Shown: piece after piece, positions 18,650-25,793 of the stretch
Numbering within the stretch: the first letter of the stretch is position 1
How the letters are laid out: the number at the start of each line of letters is the position of its first letter
Assembly: GCF_016892765.1 (NCBI RefSeq)
Contig: NZ_JAFEMD010000009.1
Location: 82,657 to 146,656 of the forward strand
From: Microvirga arvi
GTDB taxonomy: Bacteria > Pseudomonadota > Alphaproteobacteria > Rhizobiales > Beijerinckiaceae
DNA length: 64,000 nt
Direction of reading: 5' to 3'
Position numbers and translations under genes: made by a program
Notes under the pieces: model-generated
What the model was told of the DNA's origin: nothing
What the model saw: only the letters and a program-made list of their open reading frames with translations
Databases searched by the model: none

Positions 18650-20149
18650 TCAGTAGGATGCGTTGCGCAGCAGCATGAGCGAGCGGTTCGGCATCACGTC
18701 ATAGCCCTGCAGCTTGCTGTTCATGGCCGAGAACAGCGTGCCGTAGGTCAGGTGCGCTACGGGGCCGGAGCAGGCGAGCTTCTGCTGCACCTTGTCATAG
18801 GCCGTCTTGCGCGCCGCCTGATCCTGCTGGCTGCGGGCCTGGTCGAGCAATCCGTCGATCTCCGCATCCGAGTACTTGAACACGTTGGTCGACCCGCCCG
18901 TGCGGAAGGTGCGGTAGAAATACTCATCCGGATCGGGCTGGCCGGCATTGATGGAAGCGAACATGTCGAAGTTGCTGTTGCGCCAATCCTGGATGAACTG
19001 GCCCTGCTCCTGGTTGATCAGCTCGACCTTGAAGCCTGCCTTGTTCAGTTGCTCCTGCACCACCTGCGCGATGTCCTTCACGTCCTGACGCGGCAGGACC
19101 TTCAGGGTGACGGCCACCGGCGTCGCGACGCCCGCCTCCTTCAGAAGCGCCTGGGCTTTCGCCGGGTCGGGCTTGTAGCAGGCGAACTGGCTTACATTGA
19201 GCGCCCAGGACTTCAGGCCCGGCGAGAGCGGGCCGCCCGGCACGCCGGCGCCGAAGAGGGCCGCATCCACGATTTCCTGGCGGTTGATGGCGTAGTTCAC
19301 CGCCTCGCGCACCTTCGGGTTGTCGAAGGGCGGCTTCGACACGTTCATGCCGATGAGCGTGTAGGCGAGATCCATGGTCTCGGCGAGTTTCACGTTCGGC
19401 TTGCCCTTGAGCTGCAGGGCCGTCGCCGCATCGATGTTGGGCAGGAGCGCATATTGTCCGTTGCTCAGGCCGACCTGACGGGTCGCCGATTCGGGCACGA
19501 TGTTGAACTTGAGTCCGGCGAGCTTCGGCAGGCCCTTGTCCCAGTAGGCGTCGTTCTTGGTGAGCAGGATAAAACCGTTCGGCTGCCATTCCTGGAACTT
19601 GAACGGCCCTGTGCCGACCGGGGTCTTCTGCAGGGCGTCCTTGTTCGCCTCCATGGCGCTCGGCACGATGGCGATGGTGGCAAGCGAGCTCAGAAGCGCA
19701 GCGGACGGCTCCTTGAGCTTCAGCTCGACGGTCTGGGCGTCGACTGCATTAGCGCTCTCCACCGCAGCAAGACGGCTCGCCAGAGGCGAAGCGATATCCT
19801 TGCTCTGCACGCGCTTGATGGTGGCCACCACGTCCTCCGCATTCATGTCGGAGCCGTCGTGGAATTTCACGCCGGAGCGCAGCTTGAAGGTATAACTCTT
19901 GCCATCCGGCGCGGCGGTCCAGGACTCGGCCAGTCCCGGGACGGTCTTCAGATCCTTGTCGATGGCGGTGAGGCCTTCATAAATGTTGCCGTTCACCACC
20001 ATGAAGCTCGGGAATGCGGTGATGAGATGCGGATCGAGACCCGTCGGGCCTGCATCCGCGCCGATTTCCAGAACCTGAGCCGAGGCGGAGGCCATCGCCG
20101 CCACCATGAAACCTGCGCCGATTGCGCCGCGCAGAGCTGACCTGACCAT
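18650..20149 (-). CDS. ABC transporter solute-binding protein, family 5 (oligopeptide type)
   Basis: A 499-residue periplasmic binding protein with signal peptide MVRSALRGAIGAGFMVAAMASASA. SBP family 5 features include the region around GLAESWTAAPDGKSYTFKLR (~res 70) and GVKFHDGSDMNAEDVV directly after. GGGAGGAA lies seven bases before ATG 20149. It is the first gene of a binding protein-permease-permease-GNAT operon, divergent from anmK across a 142-base region that contains two TGGT-N10-ACCA palindromes. The neighbours suggest uptake of cell-wall fragments; peptides or other cargo cannot be excluded. Confidence 0.92.
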   Translation of the reverse strand: MVRSALRGAIGAGFMVAAMASASAQVLEIGADAGPTGLDPHLITAFPSFMVVNGNIYEGLTAIDKDLKTVPGLAESWTAAPDGKSYTFKLRSGVKFHDGSDMNAEDVVATIKRVQSKDIASPLASRLAAVESANAVDAQTVELKLKEPSAALLSSLATIAIVPSAMEANKDALQKTPVGTGPFKFQEWQPNGFILLTKNDAYWDKGLPKLAGLKFNIVPESATRQVGLSNGQYALLPNIDAATALQLKGKPNVKLAETMDLAYTLIGMNVSKPPFDNPKVREAVNYAINRQEIVDAALFGAGVPGGPLSPGLKSWALNVSQFACYKPDPAKAQALLKEAGVATPVAVTLKVLPRQDVKDIAQVVQEQLNKAGFKVELINQEQGQFIQDWRNSNFDMFASINAGQPDPDEYFYRTFRTGGSTNVFKYSDAEIDGLLDQARSQQDQAARKTAYDKVQQKLACSGPVAHLTYGTLFSAMNSKLQGYDVMPNRSLMLLRNASY

Positions 20150-20210
20150 ACGTCTATTCCTCCCTTGGAAGCCGCAAAGCAATTTATAGGCCATTGCCGC
20201 CAACCTGTCA

Positions 20211-20273
20211 TGGTCCAATATCATACCACTCTGGACCGGCTCCCTGGCTATGCTATGGTCCACCACAAGACCA
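20211..20273. promoter_or_regulatory. Two putative operators between the importer operon and anmK
   Basis: Two 18-base inverted repeats of identical geometry, TGGT-N10-ACCA: TGGTCCAATATCATACCA at 20211-20228 and TGGTCCACCACAAGACCA at 20256-20273. Both begin TGGTCC. They sit in the divergent promoter region. GntR/HutC regulators such as NagR and DasR bind TGGT/ACCA palindromes, and such a regulator is encoded at 13341-14126. The half-site spacing here is wider than in the classical sites, so the assignment is tentative. Confidence 0.5.
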
Positions 20274-20291
20274 GAACAACCGGAGAAATCG

Positions 20292-21389
20292 ATGTCGGAA
20301 CGCCCTATCGTCAAAGCCATCGGCGTGATCAGCGGCACATCGATGGATGGCATCGATGTGTCGATCGTTGAAACGGATGGCGATAAGGTCGTGAAGCCGG
20401 GACCCGGCCGCACCTTCTCCTATCCGGACAATTTGAGGAAAACCCTCCAGGCTCTGATCGCCGAGCCGGCGCGGGCGCAGAGCGAGCCGCTGGAGGACCT
20501 CGAGCAGGCCGTGACGGACGCGCATATCACTGCCATCAGGCGTTTCATGGAAGAGACCGGAATTGCTGCGACGGACGTGAAGCTCATCGGCTTTCACGGT
20601 CAGACCGTTTATCACCGACCCGAGATCCGCTTCACGCGCCAGCTCGGATTGGGCACGAGGGTCGCCGAGGCTTTCGGCATCGATACCATTGATCGCTTCC
20701 GCCATGCGGATGTCGCCTCGGGCGGTGAAGGCGCGCCCTTCGTTCCGCTCTATCACCGCGCGCTCGCCAGCCATCTCACGCAACCGATCATGATCCTCAA
20801 TCTTGGCGGCGTCGGGAACGTCACCTACATCGATGGCGACGTGGTCATCGCCTTCGACACCGGCCCGGCGAGCGCGCTGCTCGACGATTTCGTCCTGCGC
20901 CGCCGCGGCTTGAGCTTCGATGAGAACGGACAGCTGGCGGCCTCCGGCACGGCGGACGGAACGCTCGTTGCCGAATTCATGACCAATCCCTTCTTCGATC
21001 GGCCGGCCCCCAAGTCCCTCGACCGTCAGGATTTCCATGCCCGCGCCAAGGGCGTGGAGGCTCTCTCCGATGCGGACGGGGCAGCGACCCTGGCGGAGTT
21101 CACCGTGCAATCCGTTGTTGCAGCGCTGCGTCATGTTCCCCGCGCGCCGCAGCGCTGGCTCGTGACCGGTGGCGGGCGACGCAATGCGCATTTCATGAAA
21201 CGCCTGCACGAGGAGCTGGGCGTTGCGGTCGATCCCGTGGAGAGCGTCGGTTGGGACGGCGATTTCCTTGAGGCGCAGGCGTTCGGCTATCTCGCTGTGA
21301 GGTCGACCCTCGGCTTGCCCTTGAGCCTGCCCACGACCACGGGCGTGCCGCATCCCATGCCCGGCGGCGAGTTGCACCGCGCGGCATGA
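20292..21389 (+). CDS. anmK: Anhydro-N-acetylmuramic acid kinase
   Basis: A 365-residue AnmK: N-terminal AIGVISGTSMDGIDVSIVET, the HGQTVYH motif (~res 100), HADVASGGEGAPFVPLYH (~140), NLGGVGNVTYIDG (~175) and LVTGGGRRNAHF (~295). It opens and phosphorylates 1,6-anhydro-MurNAc from peptidoglycan turnover to give MurNAc-6-P, the substrate of MurQ, encoded two genes downstream. ATG 20292 has CGGAG just upstream; an in-frame ATG at 20250 would add 14 residues with no SD. The following gene starts eight bases after its stop. Confidence 0.96.
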   Translation: MSERPIVKAIGVISGTSMDGIDVSIVETDGDKVVKPGPGRTFSYPDNLRKTLQALIAEPARAQSEPLEDLEQAVTDAHITAIRRFMEETGIAATDVKLIGFHGQTVYHRPEIRFTRQLGLGTRVAEAFGIDTIDRFRHADVASGGEGAPFVPLYHRALASHLTQPIMILNLGGVGNVTYIDGDVVIAFDTGPASALLDDFVLRRRGLSFDENGQLAASGTADGTLVAEFMTNPFFDRPAPKSLDRQDFHARAKGVEALSDADGAATLAEFTVQSVVAALRHVPRAPQRWLVTGGGRRNAHFMKRLHEELGVAVDPVESVGWDGDFLEAQAFGYLAVRSTLGLPLSLPTTTGVPHPMPGGELHRAA

Positions 21390-21396
21390 GGCGACC

Positions 21397-22416
21397 ATGG
21401 CACTGACGGATTTCTTCGAGCAGGCCTTCGCGCCTGCCGACGCATCCATCCAAGCCGGCAAAATCCCGGGCGCAGTACTCGGGATCGTCACCGCTGATGG
21501 CAAACGCGCCGTGCAATGGGCAGGCTTGGCGCAGATCGAGCCGGTGCGCGAAAATGTTTCCCGTGAAACATGGTTCGACCTCGCCTCGCTGACGAAGGTG
21601 ATCTTCACGACCACTCGCATCCTGAAACTGGTCGAGGAGGGCAGGATCGCACTCGACGATCCGTTGGTGTCAGTCATTCCGGACCTGCGCCAATACGACA
21701 TGAACGCCGCCGAGCGACGGCTCACCTTCCGTCAATGCCTGGCGCACCAGACGCATCTGCCGGCCGTGGAGCCGCTCTACACCTACGGGCAGGATCCGAA
21801 CACGCTGCGCGCCTTCATCCTGCAACGCGTCTGGCAACCGGGGCCGCCGGTCTATTCCGACATCAACTTCATCCTGCTCGGCATCGCCATCGAGCGCATC
21901 ACGGGAGAGGCGCTGATCGATCAGCCGCTCCCGGAGAGGTTTTCGTTCCGGCCGGATCCGAAGCTTTGCGCAGCAACGGAGAAAGACACCTGGCGCGGGC
22001 GTGTGATCAAAGGCGAGGTGCATGACGAGAACGCCTTTGCGCTGGGTGGCGCATCGGGCCATGCGGGACTCTTCGGCACCATCGACGGGGTGCTCGACTT
22101 CGCTCATTCGCTTCTCGACGGGTCCGCTCTCTCCTCGGATTCCATCAAGGCCATCCGCACGCGGGAGTCGGACAAGCGCACGATCGGGTGGGAAGGCTTC
22201 TATCCCGGTTGGCACGGCGGCGATGCCTGCTCTCCAGGCACCATCGGCCATACGGGCTTCACGGGCACCGGGCTATGGATCGATTGGGAGCGCGGGCTCG
22301 CCTGGTCGCTTCTCACCAACCGGGTCCATCCGAGCCGCCACAAGGACAGCGGGATCCTTCCCCTGCGTCGTGCAACGGGCGAGCAGGTGATCGCGTTGTT
22401 CGACCGGCACGTGTGA
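21397..22416 (+). CDS. Serine hydrolase of the beta-lactamase/penicillin-binding-protein family
   Basis: A 339-residue class-C-beta-lactamase-like hydrolase. The SxxK motif is SLTK in WFDLASLTKVIFTTTRIL (~res 66), the second motif is YSD in PVYSDINFILLG (~155), and a C-terminal HTGFTGTGLWIDW region fits the KTG/HxG box. No signal peptide is obvious (MALTDFFEQAF), so it may act in the cytoplasm. Its place between anmK and murQ recalls E. coli yfeW (PBP4B), which lies next to murQP. Possible roles are a D-Ala or peptide hydrolase, or an esterase, on imported muropeptides. Confidence 0.85.
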   Translation: MALTDFFEQAFAPADASIQAGKIPGAVLGIVTADGKRAVQWAGLAQIEPVRENVSRETWFDLASLTKVIFTTTRILKLVEEGRIALDDPLVSVIPDLRQYDMNAAERRLTFRQCLAHQTHLPAVEPLYTYGQDPNTLRAFILQRVWQPGPPVYSDINFILLGIAIERITGEALIDQPLPERFSFRPDPKLCAATEKDTWRGRVIKGEVHDENAFALGGASGHAGLFGTIDGVLDFAHSLLDGSALSSDSIKAIRTRESDKRTIGWEGFYPGWHGGDACSPGTIGHTGFTGTGLWIDWERGLAWSLLTNRVHPSRHKDSGILPLRRATGEQVIALFDRHV

Positions 22417-22487
22417 CTTTAAGGATGCCAACAGAAACTTGATCGCTGGCCCGCCCGGACGTCTGCGGGCGATTGTTGCGGATCTCG

Positions 22488-22506
22488 ACTGGTCCTATAC
22501 TGGTCT
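22488..22506 (+). promoter_or_regulatory. Direct repeat of ACTGGTC upstream of murQ
   Basis: ACTGGTCC (22488-22495) and ACTGGTCT (22499-22506) repeat with an 11-base period, about one helical turn, ending 17 bases before the murQ ATG. The half-site matches those at 20211-20273, which suggests a shared regulator, perhaps the GntR protein of this island. Confidence 0.45.
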
Positions 22507-22523
22507 GGAAGAAAGTTGGCATA

Positions 22524-23414
22524 ATGACGACAGAACATTCCAGTACCCGCTACCAGGATCTCGATACCTGGCCCAGCCTCGACGTTCTCTCCGCGTTCTA
22601 CGAGGGACAGCTCTCCGCCGTCGCGGCGGTCAGGCCTTCGCTGCCTGCCATCGCGGCAGCGGCAGAAGAGGCCGTCAAGCGCCTGCGCCGCGGCGGGCGG
22701 CTCGTCTATGCGGGTGCCGGAACCTCGGGCCGCATCGGCGTTCAGGACGGCACGGAATTGCCGCCGACCTTCAACTGGCCCGACGATCGCGTGGTCTATT
22801 TGATCGCAGGTGGCAAAGGCGCCATCATGCAGGCGGTCGAGAACGCCGAGGATTCGGTGGAGGACGGCATTGCCGGCATTCGCGACAACAACATCGGTCC
22901 TGACGATGTGGTGATCGGCGTGGCCGCCAGCGGCCGGACGCCCTTCACCATCGCGGTCCTTAAAGAGGCTGCCGCACGCGGCGCCCAGACAATCGGTATT
23001 TCCAACAATCCGGCTGCCCCGATCCTCGAGGTCTGCTCCCATCCGATCCTGGCCGATACGGGCGAGGAGGTGATCGCCGGTTCGACCCGCATGAAGGCGG
23101 GTACCGCGCAGAAGGTCATCCTCAACCTGCTCTCGACCTTGATCATGGTGCGGATGGACCGGGTCTATCGCGGCCTCATGGTCAACATGCGGGCGACCAA
23201 CGCCAAACTGCGCCGCCGCAGCGAGATCATGGTCTCGCAGATCACCGATTGCGACGACGCCACCGCCGTCGAGGCTATCCGCAAGGCCGATGGCGACCTG
23301 AAGACTGCAGTTCTCATCGCCATGGGCGCCAGCCCGTCGGAGGCGCAAGGCGCCCTTGAACGCTACGATGGCAATCTGCGCAAAGCCCTGGCGGATCTCT
23401 CCAAGACGTCCTAA
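22524..23414 (+). CDS. murQ: N-acetylmuramic acid 6-phosphate etherase
   Basis: A 296-residue MurQ of the SIS fold: TRYQDLDTWPSLDVL at the N-terminus, LVYAGAGTSGRIGVQDGTEL (~res 65; the catalytic Glu is in TELPPTF), DDVVIGVAASGRTPFTIAVL (~130), ISNNPAAPI (~170) and AGSTRMKAGTAQKVILN (~190). It cleaves the lactyl ether of MurNAc-6-P to give GlcNAc-6-P, feeding nagA. ATG 22524 gives the family N-terminus (MTTEHSST). It lies downstream of anmK and the hydrolase and 33 bases before the kinase gene. Confidence 0.97.
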   Translation: MTTEHSSTRYQDLDTWPSLDVLSAFYEGQLSAVAAVRPSLPAIAAAAEEAVKRLRRGGRLVYAGAGTSGRIGVQDGTELPPTFNWPDDRVVYLIAGGKGAIMQAVENAEDSVEDGIAGIRDNNIGPDDVVIGVAASGRTPFTIAVLKEAAARGAQTIGISNNPAAPILEVCSHPILADTGEEVIAGSTRMKAGTAQKVILNLLSTLIMVRMDRVYRGLMVNMRATNAKLRRRSEIMVSQITDCDDATAVEAIRKADGDLKTAVLIAMGASPSEAQGALERYDGNLRKALADLSKTS

Positions 23415-23447
23415 CAAAGCTGGCACTGAAAAGAAGGCTGTGGGCGC

Positions 23448-24356
23448 ATGGGGCTGGGGCTGGGCATCGATGCGGGCGGGACCGCCACGCGCTGGCGGCT
23501 GGCGGACGCGAATGGCCGCTGCGTTGCCGAAGGTTCGGTTGCCCCCCTGACCGGGCATCTCTTCTCTGCCGCAGCGGAAGAGCGCGCCCGGCAGATCGTT
23601 CTCGACATGGCGCAGGCGTTGCTGAAGACGGGAAAGCCCCTCGGCATCATCGCGGGCATCACGGGCTTGACCCGCGACACCCCGGCGGAAGCCACCATGC
23701 GTGCCCTGTTCGCGGAAATCTTCGAGCTCCCGCTCGACAAGGTCTTCGTCGCCGAGGACATGTGGATCGCCTATCTGGCCTACTTTGCGCTGGGCGAAGG
23801 CATCCTGGTCTATAGCGGCACCGGCTCCATCGGCTACTACCTGTCCGAGGACAAGCAAGTGATCCGGGTCGGCGGACGCGGCAACCTCATCGACGACGGC
23901 GGTTCTGGCTTCTGGATCGCCCGCGAGGCCCTGAAGGCGGTTTTGCGGGCCGAGGAGGAAAGCCCCGGCGAAGGCTGGACGACGACGCTCGGCACCTGCC
24001 TGGCCAGGGCGCTCGGCGGCACCGACTGGAACATCGTGCGCTCCTTCGTCTATGGCGGCGACCGGGGCAAGATCGGCTCACTGGCTAGGGCGGTGGGCGA
24101 GGCGGCCTATGCCGACGATGCAACCGCGCTGCGTATCTTAAGGGAAGCAGGCGGGGAGCTGGCCCGTCTCGCCAACAGCCTGATCAAGCGCCTCGGCCCC
24201 CGGCCGGTGGCCCTGGTGGGCGGCAGCGCACGCCTGCATCCGGTCGTTTCCAGTGCCTTCCGCAAGGAGCTTGTCGCACCCGTCGAGTTCATCGCAACCG
24301 ATCTGGATGCCGCCCTGACGGCCGCGCGGCTTGCGGCGACGCTCAACAGGGCGTGA
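23448..24356 (+). CDS. BadF/BadG-type kinase, probable MurNAc/GlcNAc kinase (MurK-like)
   Basis: A 302-residue ASKHA kinase of the BcrAD/BadFG family: LGLGIDAGGTATRWRLAD (phosphate-1), AGITGLTRDTP, VYSGTGSIGYYL (phosphate-2, ~res 125), GRGNLIDDGGSGFWIARE (~145) and VALVGGSARL (~265). Position directly after murQ suggests phosphorylation of MurNAc and/or GlcNAc at O6, as for MurK. It differs clearly from the other BadF-type kinase at 12463-13341, so the island has two kinases of the same fold. It is the last gene before a repeat-rich gap. Confidence 0.83.
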   Translation: MGLGLGIDAGGTATRWRLADANGRCVAEGSVAPLTGHLFSAAAEERARQIVLDMAQALLKTGKPLGIIAGITGLTRDTPAEATMRALFAEIFELPLDKVFVAEDMWIAYLAYFALGEGILVYSGTGSIGYYLSEDKQVIRVGGRGNLIDDGGSGFWIAREALKAVLRAEEESPGEGWTTTLGTCLARALGGTDWNIVRSFVYGGDRGKIGSLARAVGEAAYADDATALRILREAGGELARLANSLIKRLGPRPVALVGGSARLHPVVSSAFRKELVAPVEFIATDLDAALTAARLAATLNRA

Positions 24357-24769
24357 TGAGATCCAGAAAGCCTAGCGCCGCGTGTTTCTCCTTACGAGAA
24401 GACGGGGTGAGGGTTGGCCGTATTGAGCGATCCTCCCTCTCCCGGCTGGGAGAGGGCTGGGGTGAGGGAAGGCCAGTGCCGGATGAAGTGCTGAGGTCTG
24501 CGACCGCGGCGGAGATGGCGACGTTCAGCTGGTGAAGTGTCTCACCCTCACCCCTGCCCCTCTCCCACCCGGGAGAGGGGTTCTGCGGCAGCCCTCGCAT
24601 CTTCTGGATAAGGTGCATCGTTCCGACTTTCCGCCTCGCCTTCGGTCGCTCCCCACCGGGGAGAGGTATGGCCGCAACGTCTCTGACCAGCCCGCAAGAC
24701 CTTGCTTAATCAGCCCCGCTCGTCCAAGACTTCGCGTCGAAGTGCAGATAGACCCGAGACGTTTTAGCG
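24357..24769. repeat. Intergenic palindromic repeats of the CCCTCTCCC/GGGTGAGGG type
   Basis: No gene is seen in this 413-base gap. It holds copies of a repeat made of CCTCTCCC, a short loop, GGGAGAGG and then GGGGTGAGGG: one at 24433-24469, an inverted copy at 24541-24581 (CACCCCTGCCCC, then TCTCCCACCCGGGAGAGG), and fragments near 24403 and 24650. Similar sequence recurs at 27272-27296 and 48876-49046. It is presumably transcribed as hairpins after the MurK-like gene. Confidence 0.75.
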
Positions 24770-25720
24770 ATGCATGCTCTTTTCGTGGGCCAGACCTATA
24801 TCGACGTGACCTTCCTGGCGGACGAGTTGCCCACCGGCGACGAGAAGACCGTGGCGCGGGATTATGCGATCTCGTTCGGCGGCAATGCGGTCACCGCCGC
24901 CTTCGCCTGTGCCAAGCTCGGGCTTCCGCCGGACCTCCTCACGTCGATCGCCGATGACTGGCTCGGCCGCATGTTCATCGACATGGCGGCGAAGTACGGC
25001 ATCTCGGTCCACCACCGGAAGGTCCACGAGTCCTCCCTGTCCTTCATCATGCCGAGGGGCGGCAAGCGCGCCATCGTCCGCTGCCGCGACGACCACTACC
25101 TGCACCCGGTGCCGCCGCTGAATCTTCAAGGCTGCAAGGCCCTCCACCTCGACGGCCACCAGGCCGATGCCGCCATGCATTACGCCAAGATCTGCCGCGA
25201 GACGGGCATCCTCACCTCGCTCGACGGCGGCGGCCTGCGCTCCAACACCCATGAGCTCTTGGAATTCATCGATGTCGCCATCGTGGCCGAGCGCCTATGC
25301 GAGCAGATGGATCTCACGCCGGCCGGAATGCTGGGCTATCTCAAGAGCCGCGGCTGCAAGATCGGCGGCGTGACCTTGGGCGAGCGCGGCCTCGTCTGGT
25401 ACGACGAGACCGGTCAGGAGGGCGTCCTGCCCGCTCTCGACGTTCCGGCAGAGAAGGTGGTGGATACGAACGGCGCCGGCGACATCTTCCATGGCGCCTA
25501 TGTCTATTCCGCCATGGCGCGGCCTGAGCTTCCCTGGCGCGAGCACTTCCTCTTCGCCCGCGGGGCCTCGTCCCATGCCATCCAGCATCTCGGCAACGAG
25601 GCGAGCCTTCCTTCCCTAGCAGATATCGCCCAGGTGCAGGCGCAGTTTCCGGAGAAAGCTCCGTCCAGGGCCCCGCTGGATGCCCCAGATGTGGCTGGAC
25701 AAAGCAAGTTGACAGCCTAG
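24770..25720 (+). CDS. PfkB-family carbohydrate kinase
   Basis: A 316-residue ribokinase-fold sugar kinase. The N-terminal FVGQTYIDVTFLADELPTGD and FGGNAVTAAFACAKLG match PfkB signature 1; the C-terminal VVDTNGAGDIFHGAYVYSA is signature 2 with the catalytic Asp (~res 243). The substrate is not evident: ribokinase, fructokinase and KDG kinase all share these motifs. It stands alone after the amino-sugar island and could belong to it functionally, but the 413-base repeat gap speaks for a separate promoter. Confidence 0.9.
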   Translation: MHALFVGQTYIDVTFLADELPTGDEKTVARDYAISFGGNAVTAAFACAKLGLPPDLLTSIADDWLGRMFIDMAAKYGISVHHRKVHESSLSFIMPRGGKRAIVRCRDDHYLHPVPPLNLQGCKALHLDGHQADAAMHYAKICRETGILTSLDGGGLRSNTHELLEFIDVAIVAERLCEQMDLTPAGMLGYLKSRGCKIGGVTLGERGLVWYDETGQEGVLPALDVPAEKVVDTNGAGDIFHGAYVYSAMARPELPWREHFLFARGASSHAIQHLGNEASLPSLADIAQVQAQFPEKAPSRAPLDAPDVAGQSKLTA

Positions 25721-25793
25721 AACAATATTACGAACGCAATATCATCATGGCATTGTCGCCCTTCCTTCGTGTGCTTTCGTAAAGGATGTCAGC

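Noticed and set aside
18107..20140. 677-codon open frame opposite the binding-protein and permease genes
   Set aside because: Covers two well-supported minus-strand genes; composition is that of a shadow frame.
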